A stretch of 64,000 nt of DNA from Streptomyces violens. Lineage in GTDB: Bacteria; Actinomycetota; Actinomycetes; Streptomycetales; Streptomycetaceae. Of this stretch, positions 1-9,805 are shown one piece after another. The stretch covers positions 186,001 to 250,000 of the forward strand of contig NZ_JOBH01000014.1 of NCBI RefSeq assembly GCF_000717745.1. Direction: 5' to 3'. The translations under genes and the position numbers were made by a program. Under the pieces are notes generated by a model. It saw nothing but the letters and a program-made list of their open reading frames with translations. It did not search any database and was not told the origin of the DNA. Each line of letters begins with the position of its first letter. The stretch's first letter is position 1.

Positions 1-1205
1 ATCCGCGGGCCTCGGGGGAGTTCCTGGAGTCCGCCGTGGTGGCGGGGCTGGCCAGCGCGGGTGTGGACGTGCTGCGGGTGGGCGTGCTGCCGACCCCGGC
101 GGTGGCGTACCTCACCGGCGCGCTCGGCGCGGACCTGGGCGTGATGCTCTCCGCGAGCCACAACCCGATGCCCGACAACGGCATCAAGTTCTTCGCGCGC
201 GGCGGGCACAAGCTCGCCGACGAGCTGGAGGACCGGATCGAGAGCATGTACCGCGGGCACGCCTCCGGCCGGCCGTGGGACCGGCCGACCGGCGCGGGCG
301 TGGGCCGGGTCAGGGACTACGCCGAGGGCTTCGACAACTACGTCGCGCACCTGGTCGGCGTGCTGCCGAACCGCCTGGACGGGCTGAAGGTCGTCATCGA
401 CGGGGCACACGGCGCGGCCGCGCGGGTCTCCCCGGAGGCGTTCGCGCGGGCCGGCGCCGAGGTCGTCACGATCGGTACCGACCCCGACGGCCTGAACATC
501 AACGACGGCTGCGGCTCCACGCACCTGGAGAAGCTGCGCGCCGCGGTCGTCGAGCACGGCGCGGACCTGGGCGTCGCACACGACGGCGACGCGGACCGCT
601 GCCTGGCCGTGGACGCGGCGGGCAACGAGGTCGACGGCGACCAGATCCTCGCCGTCCTCGCGCTGGGCATGCGCGACGCGGGCACCCTGCGGCAGAACAC
701 CGTCGTCGCCACGGTCATGTCCAACCTGGGCTTCAAGCTGGCGCTGGAGCGCGAGGGCATCGAGCTCGTGCGCACCGCGGTCGGCGACCGGTACGTCCTG
801 GAGGAGATGAAGGCCCAGGGCTTCGCGCTGGGCGGCGAGCAGTCCGGGCACGTCATCGTGCTGGACCACGCCACGACCGGCGACGGCACGCTGACCGGCC
901 TGATGCTGGCGGCGCGGGTCGCGGCGACGGGCCGGTCGCTGGCCGAGCTGGCGGGCGTCATGGAGCGGCTGCCGCAGGTCCTGATCAACGTCCCCGACGT
1001 GGACAAGTCCCGCGTGACCACCTCCGCCGAGCTGTCGGCCGCGGTGACCGACGCGGAGCGCGAACTGGGCGCGACCGGCCGGGTACTGCTGCGGTCCTCC
1101 GGTACGGAGCCGCTGGTCCGCGTCATGGTGGAGGCCGCCGACCTGGAGCAGGCGAAGGCCGTGGCCGGCCGGCTGGCCGATGTCGTGAAGTCGGCCTTGG
1201 GCTGA
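1..1205 (+). CDS. glmM: Phosphoglucosamine mutase, 5' end outside the window
   Basis: Converts glucosamine-6-phosphate to glucosamine-1-phosphate for UDP-GlcNAc and cell-wall synthesis, acting in the cytoplasm. The reading frame is open to base 3, before any start codon, so the N-terminus lies to the left of the window. Visible are the phosphoserine active-site loop (SASHNP), the metal-binding loop (DGDADR), the sugar-binding loop (GGEQSGH) and the C-terminal phosphate loop (RSSGTEP). All four phosphohexomutase motifs are intact. It lies upstream of glmS, two steps apart in the same pathway, with coaA and a DUF389 gene between them on the other strand. Family assignment is certain; the start cannot be seen. 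Confidence 0.96.
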   Translation, partial: PRASGEFLESAVVAGLASAGVDVLRVGVLPTPAVAYLTGALGADLGVMLSASHNPMPDNGIKFFARGGHKLADELEDRIESMYRGHASGRPWDRPTGAGVGRVRDYAEGFDNYVAHLVGVLPNRLDGLKVVIDGAHGAAARVSPEAFARAGAEVVTIGTDPDGLNINDGCGSTHLEKLRAAVVEHGADLGVAHDGDADRCLAVDAAGNEVDGDQILAVLALGMRDAGTLRQNTVVATVMSNLGFKLALEREGIELVRTAVGDRYVLEEMKAQGFALGGEQSGHVIVLDHATTGDGTLTGLMLAARVAATGRSLAELAGVMERLPQVLINVPDVDKSRVTTSAELSAAVTDAERELGATGRVLLRSSGTEPLVRVMVEAADLEQAKAVAGRLADVVKSALG

Positions 1206-1287
1206 CGAGCAGCCGGTTTTCCGGCGCGCACGCGTGGACGGACGTCCGTGAACTCCGCGCGTGCCGCGCCGTGGCGCCTGCGGCGAG

Positions 1288-1320
1288 CGTCCTCAAACGC
1301 CGGACGGGCTGGATTTTGCC
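1288..1320. repeat. Dispersed intergenic repeat, copy A
   Basis: The 33-bp element contains CGTCC, a 9-nt loop (TCAAACGCC) and GGACG, followed by GGGCTGGATTTT. The same element occurs inverted at 5965-5997. The stop codon and last residues of the DUF389 gene on the minus strand lie inside it. Streptomyces genomes often carry this GGCGTTTGAGGA-type sequence behind genes (from memory). Confidence 0.75.
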
Positions 1321-2240
1321 TGGCGCTGGCGCCCCCACAAGTACTTCTGGGTCGCCAGCGTCAGCGTGCCCGCGACGACGATGCCCGCCAGGTTCAGCAG
1401 GAGCTGGCCGCTGGAGCCCCAGGTCTGGGCGTAGTCGCCGTACAGGAAGGCGACGGCGGCGTTCGAGGCGGCCGGGACGGTCGTCACGGAGATCGCGACG
1501 CCGACCAGGGCGCCGGACTTGGCCGAGGTCAGGGACAGGGTGCCCGCGATGCCGGCGAGGAGCGCCACCACGAAGGACATCAGGTCCGGCTGCCAGATGA
1601 AGGACGTGTTGGGCCGGTCCGCCTCGAACTTGTCGTAGGTGAAGAGGTCCATCGCGTCCATCAGGTAGCTGAAGCCCACGGTCAGGATCATCGCCACCGC
1701 GAACCCGGCGACCAGCGCCACCAGTGACCGCCACGCGAGGCGCGGCGCGCGCTGGACCACCGCCGTGCAGATCCCGGCCAGCGGCCCGAACTCCGGGCCG
1801 ACCGCCATCGCGCCCACGATGAGGATCGCGTTGTCCAGTACGACACCGCACGCCGCGATCATCGTCGCCAGCGTCAGGAACGCGATGTAGGTGACGGTGA
1901 GCGTCGACTCCTCGTGCGTGGCGTCGCTCAGCTGTTCCCACAGGACCGCGTCCGCGCCCTCGCCCGGCGCGTCCTCCTCGGCCTGGACCGCGCGCTGGGA
2001 CAGCGAGAGGTCGATGTGCTCGACGGCGATCGACCCGCAGTCGTCGATGCCGCGCTCGCGCAGTTCGCGCAGCAGCCCGTCGCCGGCCTCGCGCGCCACA
2101 TCGCAGGTGATCACGTCCCCGGCGGGGCTGCGGGCCGCGCCGGCCAGTACCACCAGATGGGCGGTGCCGACCGTCTTCTCCAGCAGCGCCACCACCTCGT
2201 CCGTACGGTCCGCCGGGACGATGAGTCGCAGATGCAGCAC
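1293..2240 (-). CDS. DUF389 family integral membrane protein (TIGR00341-like)
   Basis: The 315-residue protein has a soluble N-terminal ferredoxin-like part (about residues 1-90) and then about six hydrophobic segments from residue 130 to 300. The conserved glycines and polar residues of DUF389 are seen (AILIVGAMAVGPEFGPLAG). No reaction is established for the family. The start is GTG at 2240, chosen because GAGGA stands seven bases before it and homology begins there; a much longer open frame upstream is an antisense shadow of coaA. It follows coaA on the same strand after 23 bases, so the two may be co-transcribed. Its stop codon is supplied by a dispersed repeat. Confidence 0.85.
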   Translation of the reverse strand: MLHLRLIVPADRTDEVVALLEKTVGTAHLVVLAGAARSPAGDVITCDVAREAGDGLLRELRERGIDDCGSIAVEHIDLSLSQRAVQAEEDAPGEGADAVLWEQLSDATHEESTLTVTYIAFLTLATMIAACGVVLDNAILIVGAMAVGPEFGPLAGICTAVVQRAPRLAWRSLVALVAGFAVAMILTVGFSYLMDAMDLFTYDKFEADRPNTSFIWQPDLMSFVVALLAGIAGTLSLTSAKSGALVGVAISVTTVPAASNAAVAFLYGDYAQTWGSSGQLLLNLAGIVVAGTLTLATQKYLWGRQRQAKSSPSGV

Positions 2241-2263
2241 AGCAGAGTCCTCGAAGTTCTCGT

Positions 2264-3247
2264 TCAGAGTTTGCGCAGCGACAGGCGCTGCACCTTGTGG
2301 TCGGGTCCCTTGCGGAGCACGAGGTTCGCGCGCCCGCGCGTGGGGGCCACATTCTGCTGCAGATTGGGCTTGTTGATGGTGCGCCAGTTCATCCGGGCGT
2401 ACTCCAGCGCCTCTTCCTCGGAGACCTGGGCGTACTTGCGGAAGTACGAGAACGGGTTCTGGAACGCGGTCTCGCGCAGCTTGCGGAACCGGCCGAGGTA
2501 CCACTGCTCGATGTCCTCGGTGCGGGCGTCCACGTACACCGAGAAGTCGAAGAAGTCGGCGAGGCCGAGGCGGGTGCGGCCGTCCTTGCCGGGCAGCGCG
2601 GGCTGCAGCACGTTCAGGCCCTCGACGATGAGGATGTCGGGGCGGTGCACGGTCAGCCGCTCGCCGGGGACGATGTCGTAGATCAGGTGGGAGTAGACCG
2701 GTGCGGTGACCTCGGCCTTGCCGGACTTCACGTCCGCCACGAAGCGGGTCAGGGCGCGCCGGTCGTAGGACTCGGGGAAGCCCTTCCTGGACATCAGGCC
2801 GCGCCGGTGCAGTTCGGCGTTGGGCAGCAGGAAGCCGTCGGTGGTCACCAGCTCGACGCGGGGGTGGTCGGGCCAGCGGGCCAGCAGCGCCTGGAGAAGG
2901 CGGGCCGTGGTGGACTTGCCGACCGCGACGCTGCCCGCCACGCCGATCACGAACGGCGTGCCCTCCTGGGCGCCGTGCCCCTTCTGGTCGCCCAGGAAGG
3001 TGTTCAGCGCGCCGCGCAGATTGCTGGTGGCGCCGAAGTAGAGGTTCAGCAGCCGGGAGAGCGGCAGGTAGACGTCGCGTACCTCGTCCAGGTCGATGAC
3101 GTCGCCCAGGCCGCGCAGCCGCTCGACCTCTTCGGCGCTCAGCGGGAGCGGGGTCTTCTCGCGCAGGGCGCTCCACTCCGCGCGGGTCATGTCGACGTAC
3201 GGCGTGGCGTCGGCGCGGCGTCGTTGCTGCGGCTGCTCTGTCGTCAT
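2264..3247 (-). CDS. coaA: Type I pantothenate kinase
   Basis: Phosphorylates pantothenate with ATP, the first step of coenzyme A synthesis. The 327 residues match the usual 310-330 of the prokaryotic type I enzyme. The P-loop [11 protein letters not shown] lies at residues 102-112, followed by the substrate-binding TTDGF, the YDIV segment and the C-terminal NPF and YARMNW motifs. ATG at 3247 is chosen because family similarity starts close behind it; ATG at 3262 is an alternative and neither has a strong ribosome binding site. It is divergent from the small gene and glmS on the other side, and precedes the DUF389 gene. Confidence 0.95.
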   Translation of the reverse strand: MTTEQPQQRRRADATPYVDMTRAEWSALREKTPLPLSAEEVERLRGLGDVIDLDEVRDVYLPLSRLLNLYFGATSNLRGALNTFLGDQKGHGAQEGTPFVIGVAGSVAVGKSTTARLLQALLARWPDHPRVELVTTDGFLLPNAELHRRGLMSRKGFPESYDRRALTRFVADVKSGKAEVTAPVYSHLIYDIVPGERLTVHRPDILIVEGLNVLQPALPGKDGRTRLGLADFFDFSVYVDARTEDIEQWYLGRFRKLRETAFQNPFSYFRKYAQVSEEEALEYARMNWRTINKPNLQQNVAPTRGRANLVLRKGPDHKVQRLSLRKL

Positions 3248-3445
3248 GGGCACGCCGCCCATTGTCCGCAGCCGCCCGCCACCGCTCATCCCGGGGTGGC
3301 GTTGCGGAGCAACCCGAACGGCTGCGCGACCGTCCTCCTGGGGGACGGAATACCCATGTCTATACCAATCACGTATTCCTCGGTAACGTCCGGCGGTGGG
3401 GGAACGCGTCAATTTCTGCGTCGCGAGAAATGGGGGGTGGGCACG

Positions 3446-3700
3446 GTGACACGCCTGCTCGATTACGTACGGCAGCGCCGGCTGAGAGCCGGTGCGGAGA
3501 CGGCGGCGGCCCCGGAATCCGGCGGCCACGCCGGCCTGGTCCACAGCGAACTGGCCGCCGAACTCCCCGACGAGGACCTGGGGGAGGAGCTGACGGATTG
3601 CCTGGTCCTGTACGAGATGGGCAGCAAACCGCGCTGTGAGGAGGTGGAATTCCTCGAACTGGTCCAGGAGGCCATCGACCGGATCGAGAGCGGGCATTGA
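3446..3700 (+). CDS. Small acidic hypothetical protein
   Basis: I do not recognise a family. The 84-residue product has a basic N-terminus ([12 protein letters not shown]) and a long acidic helical C-terminal part ([33 protein letters not shown]), with two cysteines. GTG at 3446 is preceded by a GGGGGG run about nine bases away; GTG at 3437 is possible. It lies in the coaA-glmS gap, 48 bases before glmS on the same strand. GC-rich third positions and the charged, non-repetitive product favour a real gene. Confidence 0.6.
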   Translation: MTRLLDYVRQRRLRAGAETAAAPESGGHAGLVHSELAAELPDEDLGEELTDCLVLYEMGSKPRCEEVEFLELVQEAIDRIESGH

Positions 3701-3736
3701 CCCGTACGGTACCCAGGTAATGATCTCCGCGCGCCG

Positions 3737-3742
3737 TAGGCT
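3737..3742 (+). promoter_or_regulatory. Putative -10 box of a leaderless glmS transcript
   Basis: TAGGCT is followed by six bases and then the glmS ATG, with no ribosome binding site between. This is the arrangement seen at many actinobacterial leaderless genes. No clear -35 is seen. Confidence 0.5.
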
Positions 3743-3748
3743 GCCTTC

Positions 3749-5596
3749 ATGTGCGGAATTGTGGGATACGTGGGCGGGCAGTCGGCCCTTGACGTCGTAC
3801 TGGCCGGACTGAAGCGGCTGGAGTACCGCGGCTACGACTCGGCGGGTGTCGCGGTGCTGGCCGACGGCGGCCTGGCGGCGGCGAAGAAGGCCGGCAAGCT
3901 CGCCAATCTGGACAAGGAGCTGGCGGCGCGCCCGCTGCCGGCCGGCAGCACGGGGATCGGGCACACCCGGTGGGCCACGCACGGCGGCCCCACCGACGTC
4001 AACGCCCATCCGCACCTGGACAACTCCGGGCGGGTCTCGGTCGTGCACAACGGCATCATCGAGAACTTCGCCGCGCTGCGCGCCGAACTGACCGACCGGG
4101 GCCACGAGCTGGCCTCCGAGACGGACACCGAGGTGGTCGCGCACCTCCTGGCGGAGTCCTTCTCCTCCTGCGGGGACCTTGCCGAATCGATGCGGCAGGT
4201 CTGCCGCCGGCTGGAGGGCGCCTTCACCCTCGTGGCCGTGCACGCCGACGCGCCGGACGTGGTGGTCGGCGCGCGCCGGAACTCCCCGCTGGTCGTCGGC
4301 CTCGGCGACGACGAGGCGTTCCTCGCCTCCGACGTGGCCGCCTTCATCGCGCACACCCGCGAGGCCGTCGAGCTGGGCCAGGACCAGGTCGTCGAGGTGC
4401 GCCGGAACGGCGTCCAGGTCACCGACTTCGAGGGCCGCCCGGCCGAGGTGCGCCCGTACCACGTGGACTGGGACGCCTCGGCCGCCGAGAAGGGCGGCTA
4501 CGACTACTTCATGCTCAAGGAGATCGCCGAGCAGCCGAAGGCGGTCGCGGACACCCTCCTGGGGCGCATCGGCGCGGACGGGCGGCTCTCGCTCGACGAG
4601 GTGCGCATCCCGGACGCGGTGCTGCGGGAGGCGCAGAAGGTCGTCATCGTGGCGTGCGGCACGGCCTTCCACGCCGGGCTGATCGCCAAGTACGCCATCG
4701 AGCACTGGACGCGCATCCCGTGCGAGGTCGAGCTGGCGAGCGAGTTCCGCTACCGCGACCCGATCCTGGACCACCGCACGCTCGTCATCGCCATCTCCCA
4801 GTCCGGCGAGACCATGGACACCCTGATGGCGCTGCGGCACGCCCGCGAGCAGGGCGCGAAGGTCCTCGCCATCTGCAACACCAACGGCTCGACCATCCCG
4901 CGCGAGTCCGACGCGGTGCTCTACACGCATGCCGGGCCCGAGGTCGCCGTCGCCTCCACGAAGGCGTTCCTCACCCAGCTCGTCGCCTGTTACCTGGTCG
5001 CGCTGTACCTGGGGCAGGTGCGCGGCACGAAGTGGGGCGACGAGATCCAGGCCGTGGTGAAGGAGCTGGCCGAGATCGGCACCCAGGTGGAGGAAGTGCT
5101 GGGCACGATGGAGCCGGTACGGGAGCTGGCCCGCGGCCTCGCGGACAAGAACACCGTGCTCTTCCTCGGCCGCCACGTGGGCCATCCGGTGGCCCTGGAG
5201 GGCGCGCTGAAGCTCAAGGAGCTGGCGTACATGCACGCCGAGGGATTCGCGGCCGGTGAGCTGAAGCACGGGCCGATCGCGCTGATCGAGGAGGATCTGC
5301 CGGTGGTGGTGATCGTGCCGTCGCCGCGCGGGCGCTCCGTCCTGCACGACAAGATCGTCTCCAACATCCAGGAGATCCGGGCCCGCGGCGCCCGCACCAT
5401 CGTCATCGCCGAGGAGGGCGACGAGACGGTCGTGCCGTACGCCGACCACCTCGTCCGTATCCCCGTGACGCCGACGCTCCTGCAGCCGTTGGTGGCCACC
5501 GTCCCCCTCCAGGTCTTCGCCTGCGAGCTGGCCACGGCGCGCGGCAACGAGGTCGACCAGCCGCGCAACCTCGCCAAGTCGGTGACCGTCGAATGA
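3749..5596 (+). CDS. glmS: Glutamine-fructose-6-phosphate aminotransferase (isomerizing)
   Basis: Makes glucosamine-6-phosphate from fructose-6-phosphate and glutamine, the entry step to UDP-GlcNAc. The 615 residues show the N-terminal class II glutaminase domain with nucleophile Cys2 (MCGIVGY), the NGIIEN and GHTRWATHG motifs, and two SIS sugar-isomerase domains from about residue 290, ending in the family tail LAKSVTVE. It is probably leaderless. The stop overlaps the acpS start by four bases (ATGA), indicating translational coupling. I saw no ribozyme or other riboswitch upstream. Confidence 0.97.
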   Translation: MCGIVGYVGGQSALDVVLAGLKRLEYRGYDSAGVAVLADGGLAAAKKAGKLANLDKELAARPLPAGSTGIGHTRWATHGGPTDVNAHPHLDNSGRVSVVHNGIIENFAALRAELTDRGHELASETDTEVVAHLLAESFSSCGDLAESMRQVCRRLEGAFTLVAVHADAPDVVVGARRNSPLVVGLGDDEAFLASDVAAFIAHTREAVELGQDQVVEVRRNGVQVTDFEGRPAEVRPYHVDWDASAAEKGGYDYFMLKEIAEQPKAVADTLLGRIGADGRLSLDEVRIPDAVLREAQKVVIVACGTAFHAGLIAKYAIEHWTRIPCEVELASEFRYRDPILDHRTLVIAISQSGETMDTLMALRHAREQGAKVLAICNTNGSTIPRESDAVLYTHAGPEVAVASTKAFLTQLVACYLVALYLGQVRGTKWGDEIQAVVKELAEIGTQVEEVLGTMEPVRELARGLADKNTVLFLGRHVGHPVALEGALKLKELAYMHAEGFAAGELKHGPIALIEEDLPVVVIVPSPRGRSVLHDKIVSNIQEIRARGARTIVIAEEGDETVVPYADHLVRIPVTPTLLQPLVATVPLQVFACELATARGNEVDQPRNLAKSVTVE

Positions 5597-5961
5597 TCAT
5601 CGGGGTGGGGATCGACGTCGCCGAGATCGACCGGTTCGCCGCGGCGCTGGAGCGTACGCCCCAGATGCTGGACCGGCTCTTCGTCGACAGCGAGCGCTAT
5701 CTGCCCGGCGGCGAGCCGCGCGGCGTCGCCTCCCTCGCGGCCCGGTTCGCCGCGAAGGAGGCGCTGGCCAAGGCGCTGGGCGCGCCGCGCGGCCTGCACT
5801 GGACGGACGCCGAGGTGTACGTCGAGGAGAGCGGACAGCCCCGCCTCCGGGTGTGGGGCACGGTGGCCGCGGCCGCGCAGGAACGGGGCGTCCAGTCCTG
5901 GCACGTCTCGCTCAGCCATGACGCGGGGGTGGCTTCGGCGGTGGTGATCGCTGAGGGGTGA
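5593..5961 (+). CDS. acpS: Holo-[acyl-carrier-protein] synthase
   Basis: Transfers 4'-phosphopantetheine from CoA to a conserved serine of acyl carrier protein. The 122-residue protein has the N-terminal [12 protein letters not shown] motif with the Mg-binding Asp, and the [13 protein letters not shown] helix with its metal-binding Glu. This is the usual size for the AcpS type. It is coupled to glmS by a four-base overlap. The CoA used here is the end product of the coaA pathway a few genes upstream. Confidence 0.95.
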   Translation: MIIGVGIDVAEIDRFAAALERTPQMLDRLFVDSERYLPGGEPRGVASLAARFAAKEALAKALGAPRGLHWTDAEVYVEESGQPRLRVWGTVAAAAQERGVQSWHVSLSHDAGVASAVVIAEG

Positions 5962-5964
5962 CCG

Positions 5965-5997
5965 CGAAAATCAAGCCTGTCCGGCGTTTGAGGACAC
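5965..5997. repeat. Dispersed intergenic repeat, copy B
   Basis: Inverted copy of the element at 1288-1320. It can fold as TGTCC, 9-nt loop, GGACA; compared with copy A both bases of the outermost pair have changed (C-G to T-A), keeping the stem. It fills the convergent gap between acpS and the NAD(P)HX repair gene, where a transcription terminator would be expected. Confidence 0.75.
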
Positions 5998-6010
5998 GCC
6001 CGAAGGGCGT

Positions 6011-7429
6011 CTAGGCGGCCACGGACAGCCACGTTCCCGGCAGGGCTGCGGCGACGTCGCAGGCGGTCAGTGGCGTGCCCGTGGACGCCGCCTGCCGGGC
6101 CGCCAGGCCATGCAGATACGCGCCCGCCGACGCCGCGTCCAGCGGCGCCAGCCCGGTGGCCAGCAGGGAACCGGCCAGGCCCGAGAGCACGTCGCCGCTG
6201 CCGGCCGTGGCCAGCCAGCCGGTGCCGGTGGGGTTGACGCGGACGGTGGCGCCCTCGGGGGCGGCGATCAGCGTCGAGGAGCCCTTGAGCAGCACCGTCG
6301 CGCCGTATCGGGAGGCCAGCTCCCGTACCGCGTGCAGCCGGGCCGACTCCACCTCCTCGCGCGCCGCCCCCAGCAGGGCCGCGGCCTCGCCGGCGTGCGG
6401 GGTGAGCAGCGTCGGCGCCGTACGGGCGCGCAGCCGCGCCGGGTCCAGGTAGCGCAGCCCGTCCGCGTCCACGAGTACGGGCACGTCGGACGCCAGTACG
6501 TCGGCCATGGCCTCCTCGTTGTCGCCCAGGCCGGGGCCGATCACCCAGGCCTGCACCCGCCCCGCCTTCGAGGGCGGGCCCGCGTGCACCAGCGTCTCCG
6601 GGTGCGCGGCGATCACCGCGTCGCCGCCGGGGCCCACGTACCGGACCGCGCCCGCGCCGCCGCGCAGCGCGCCCGACACCGCCAGTACCGCGGCGCCCGG
6701 ATAGCGCGCCGAGCCCGCGACCACGCCGACCACGCCGCGCCGGTACTTGTCGCTGTCCGCCGAGGGGAGGGGCAGCAGATCCGCCACGTCCGCGTGCTGC
6801 AGCGCCTCCACGTCCGGGTCCGGCAGCTCCAGGCCGATGTCCACCAGCCGCAGCGCGCCCACGTACTCGCGCGCCGGGTCGATCAGCAGCCCCGGCTTGT
6901 ACGCGCCGAACGTCACCGTCGCGTCCGCCCGTACGGCCGTACCGGCCACCTCTCCGGTGTCCGCGTTCACGCCGCTCGGCAGGTCCACCGCGAGCACGGT
7001 CCTGCCGCGCGCCGCCTCGGCCAGCTCCGCCGCCTCCGGGCGCAGCCCGCCCTTGCCGCCGATGCCCACGATGCCGTCCACAACGAGGTCGGCGCGGGCG
7101 ATGTCGGCCCGTGGGTCGGCCGACACCCGGCCGCCCGCCGCCCGGAGGGCTGCCAGACCGCCCTGGTGCGCCCGCTCCGGGGCCAGCAGCACCGCGCGTA
7201 CCCCGGCGCCCCGGCGGGCCAGCCGGGCGCCCGCGTACAGGGCGTCACCGCCGTTGTCCCCGCTGCCCACCAGCAGCACCACCCGGGACCCGTACACCCG
7301 CCCCAGGAGGTCCGCACAGGCCACCGCCAGGCCCGCGGCGGCCCGCTGCATCAGGGCCCCGGCCGGCAGCCGCGCCATCAGGTCCCGCTCCGCCGCCCGC
7401 ACCTTCTCCACGCTGTAAGCAGTCCTCAT
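6011..7429 (-). CDS. nnr: Bifunctional NAD(P)H-hydrate epimerase / ADP-dependent dehydratase
   Basis: Repairs hydrated NAD(P)H (NAD(P)HX). The 472 residues contain an N-terminal YjeF_N epimerase domain (about 1-210, with GSGDNGGDALYAGARLARRG-type loop and DLPSGV) and a C-terminal ribokinase-like dehydratase domain (about 225-470, with VIGPGLG, TPHAGE and the nucleotide-binding AGSGDVLSG). ATG at 7429 has GGTGAG about nine bases upstream. It converges on acpS and is divergent from the L,D-transpeptidase. Linkage with acpS and alr is common in actinobacteria. Confidence 0.94.
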   Translation of the reverse strand: MRTAYSVEKVRAAERDLMARLPAGALMQRAAAGLAVACADLLGRVYGSRVVLLVGSGDNGGDALYAGARLARRGAGVRAVLLAPERAHQGGLAALRAAGGRVSADPRADIARADLVVDGIVGIGGKGGLRPEAAELAEAARGRTVLAVDLPSGVNADTGEVAGTAVRADATVTFGAYKPGLLIDPAREYVGALRLVDIGLELPDPDVEALQHADVADLLPLPSADSDKYRRGVVGVVAGSARYPGAAVLAVSGALRGGAGAVRYVGPGGDAVIAAHPETLVHAGPPSKAGRVQAWVIGPGLGDNEEAMADVLASDVPVLVDADGLRYLDPARLRARTAPTLLTPHAGEAAALLGAAREEVESARLHAVRELASRYGATVLLKGSSTLIAAPEGATVRVNPTGTGWLATAGSGDVLSGLAGSLLATGLAPLDAASAGAYLHGLAARQAASTGTPLTACDVAAALPGTWLSVAA

Positions 7430-7591
7430 GCCCCCAGTCTCACCCGCCGGGGCGCGGCAACGCCTCGTCCGGGTGGCGCGCGGCGCCGCGCGCCAGGGGC
7501 ACCGGCCGCCCGGCCGAAGAATCCGACCCACCAGGGCGAACCTGGCCGTGCCCCGGTGGCCCGCCGCCGCCCGCGCGGGACAGATGAACGT

Positions 7592-8569
7592 ATGAACCGC
7601 AACCTCGTGGGCCTGCTGGCCGCGGCCACCGGCACCGCCACGCTGCTGACGCTCGCCGCCGTTCCCGGGACCGCCGTCGACGGCCCGGCGCCGCCGAGCC
7701 CGCAACGCCCCGGACCGATCGCCGAGTCCGACCTCGTACCGGGCATCGCCGACACGCCCGACGGCGGGCCGCCGAAGGACACGCCCGACCAGGCGCAGGC
7801 GCCGGACATGACGGCGCGCGCCGAGGAGGAACCACCGCCCGGCCGCGCGCCGGACCCCGAGGGCGACGCCCTGGTGGAGTACGTACCGCCCGCCGAGGTG
7901 CTCCAGGGCGCCCCGGGCGGCGCGGTGGCCCCCGCGTCCGCCCCCATGGCGCCGCAGGCCTGCTCCACCTCCACCGGCCCCTACCAGCGGCAGGTGGAGC
8001 GCTACCTGAAGCTCAAGGTGGACGGCAAGCAGTCGCCGGAGGACTGCAAGGTCATCCGCGCCTTCCAGGAGAAGCACGGCATCATCCCGGCCAACGGCTT
8101 CACCGGCCCGGTGACCGGGGGCGTCGTCCGGCTCGCCGAGGCGAAGGCGAACCCGAACGCCGAGAAGCGCTGCCCCGTGCCGCGGATGCGCAAGAAGGGC
8201 GAGCACTGGGCGCCGCGCGTGGCCTGCGTCGATCTGGCCCGCCAGATCATGTGGGTACAGAACCACGACGAGGTCATCTTCGGCCCGGCCCCCGTCCGCA
8301 CCGGCCGCAAGGGCTACCCGACCCGCACCGGCACCCACCGCGTCTACTGGAAGCACCGCGACCACTTCTCCACGATCTACCACTCGCCCATGCCGTTCAG
8401 TCAGTTCTTCGACGGCGGGCAGGCATTCCACGGCATCACCGCCAACATCTACAGCCCGCCCGGCTCGTACGGCTGCGTGAACCTGCGGAAGCGGCATGCG
8501 GAGAAGCTGTGGAACATGCTCAGGAACGGCGACAGCGTCTTCGTATGGGGCAAAAAACCGGGCACGTGA
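7592..8569 (+). CDS. Secreted L,D-transpeptidase with peptidoglycan-binding-like domain
   Basis: Predicted to form 3-3 crosslinks or related linkages in peptidoglycan outside the membrane. The 325-residue protein starts with a signal or anchor segment (residues 3-28), followed by a Pro/Ala-rich linker to about 120, a peptidoglycan-binding-1-like repeat (YLKLKVDGK...CKVIRAFQ, 130-175) and a YkuD catalytic domain (200-320). The catalytic pair is visible: His280 in FHGITAN and Cys295 in SYGCVNL. ATG at 7592 is used because the frame upstream is an antisense shadow. The next gene makes D-alanine, another cell-wall precursor. Confidence 0.88.
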   Translation: MNRNLVGLLAAATGTATLLTLAAVPGTAVDGPAPPSPQRPGPIAESDLVPGIADTPDGGPPKDTPDQAQAPDMTARAEEEPPPGRAPDPEGDALVEYVPPAEVLQGAPGGAVAPASAPMAPQACSTSTGPYQRQVERYLKLKVDGKQSPEDCKVIRAFQEKHGIIPANGFTGPVTGGVVRLAEAKANPNAEKRCPVPRMRKKGEHWAPRVACVDLARQIMWVQNHDEVIFGPAPVRTGRKGYPTRTGTHRVYWKHRDHFSTIYHSPMPFSQFFDGGQAFHGITANIYSPPGSYGCVNLRKRHAEKLWNMLRNGDSVFVWGKKPGT

Positions 8570-8626
8570 CGCCCCCACGAGGCGGTCGACAGCTGCGCCG
8601 GAGCGGGGCCTGAGACACTGAAGGCG

Positions 8627-9805
8627 ATGACTGAGAGAGCAACGCGCGCCCGGGCCGCCATCGACCTCACCGCCCTGAGGTCGAATGTGCGCGCCCTCAA
8701 GGCGCGTGCTTCAGGTGCGCAGCTGATGGCCGTGGTGAAGTCGGACGGCTACGGCCACGGCGCGCTGCAGTGCGCCGCGGCGGCCCGCGAGGCGGGCGCC
8801 GAGTGGCTGGGCACCGCGCTCCCCGAGGAGGCGTTCCAGCTGCGCGAGGCGGGCGACACCGGCCGCCTCATGGCGTGGCTGTGGACGCCGGGCGGCCCCT
8901 GGCGGAAGGCCGTCATGCTGGACATCGACGTGTCCGTGAGCGGCCTGTGGGCGCTGCACGAGGTCTCCCACGCCGCGCACTCCACCGGCCGCACCGCCCG
9001 GGTCCAGCTCAAGATCGACACGGGCCTGGGGCGCAACGGCTGCCAGCCGGCCGAATGGGCCGAGCTCACCGCGGCCGCCCGGGACGCCGAGCGGGACGGC
9101 CTGATCAAGGTCACCGGCGTCTGGTCGCACTTCGCGTGCGCCGACGAGCCCGGCCACCCCTCGATCGCCGCCCAGCTCGCCGTCTTCCGCGACGCGCTCG
9201 CGACGGCGGAGGCGGCGGGCCTCACGCCCGAGGTCCGGCACATCTGCAACACCCCGGGCCTGCTCACCCTCCCCGACGCGCACTTCGACCTGGTACGCGC
9301 CGGTATCGGCATCTACGGCATCTCGCCGAGCCCCGAGGTCGGCACGCCCGCCGACTTCGGGCTGCGGCCCGTCATGACGCTCTCCGCCTCGCTCGCGTCG
9401 GTCAAGCACGTACCGGGCGGCCACGGCGTCTCGTACGGGCACCACTACACGACGCCCGGCGACACCACCCTCGCGCTGATCCCGCTGGGCTACGCCGACG
9501 GCGTCCCGCGGCACGCCTCCGGCGTCGGCCCGGTGCTGGTCGCCGGCAAGTGGCGGACGATCGCCGGCCGGGTCGCGATGGACCAGTTCGTGGTCGACCT
9601 GGGCGGGGAATCAGCCACGGTGGGGGACGAGGCGGTGCTCTTCGGGCCGGGCGACCGGGGCGAGCCGACGGCCGAGGACTGGGCGCAGGCCACGGGAACC
9701 ATCGCGTACGAGATCGTCACGCGGATCGGAAGCCGGGTGCCGCGCGTCTATGTCGACGAGCACGGAAATGTCCCTGAGCACGACAGAACGGGGGACGGGA
9801 CATGA
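8627..9805 (+). CDS. alr: Alanine racemase
   Basis: PLP enzyme that interconverts L- and D-alanine for peptidoglycan. The 392 residues show the PLP lysine K38 in VVKSDGYGHG and the catalytic tyrosine of the second base near residue 269 (SYGHHY), plus KIDTGLGRNG. ATG at 8627 is preceded by GAAGG. The stop overlaps the start of the next hydrolase gene by four bases, so the pair is an operon with coupled translation. Confidence 0.97.
   Translation: MTERATRARAAIDLTALRSNVRALKARASGAQLMAVVKSDGYGHGALQCAAAAREAGAEWLGTALPEEAFQLREAGDTGRLMAWLWTPGGPWRKAVMLDIDVSVSGLWALHEVSHAAHSTGRTARVQLKIDTGLGRNGCQPAEWAELTAAARDAERDGLIKVTGVWSHFACADEPGHPSIAAQLAVFRDALATAEAAGLTPEVRHICNTPGLLTLPDAHFDLVRAGIGIYGISPSPEVGTPADFGLRPVMTLSASLASVKHVPGGHGVSYGHHYTTPGDTTLALIPLGYADGVPRHASGVGPVLVAGKWRTIAGRVAMDQFVVDLGGESATVGDEAVLFGPGDRGEPTAEDWAQATGTIAYEIVTRIGSRVPRVYVDEHGNVPEHDRTGDGT

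Noticed and set aside
3340..3380. ECF-type promoter (GGAATA ... CGTATT) before the small gene upstream of glmS
   Set aside because: The two halves fit only loosely with the sigma-E consensus and there is no independent support.
3640..3749. glmS ribozyme upstream of glmS
   Set aside because: The preceding gene ends 48 bases before glmS and no ribozyme core is visible; the gene looks leaderless.
2264..5449. Minus-strand frame of 1061 codons across coaA and glmS
   Set aside because: Only the part below 3247 is coaA. The rest is an antisense shadow of glmS caused by GC-rich third positions; the translation is rich in Asp, Val, Arg and Leu without domain motifs.
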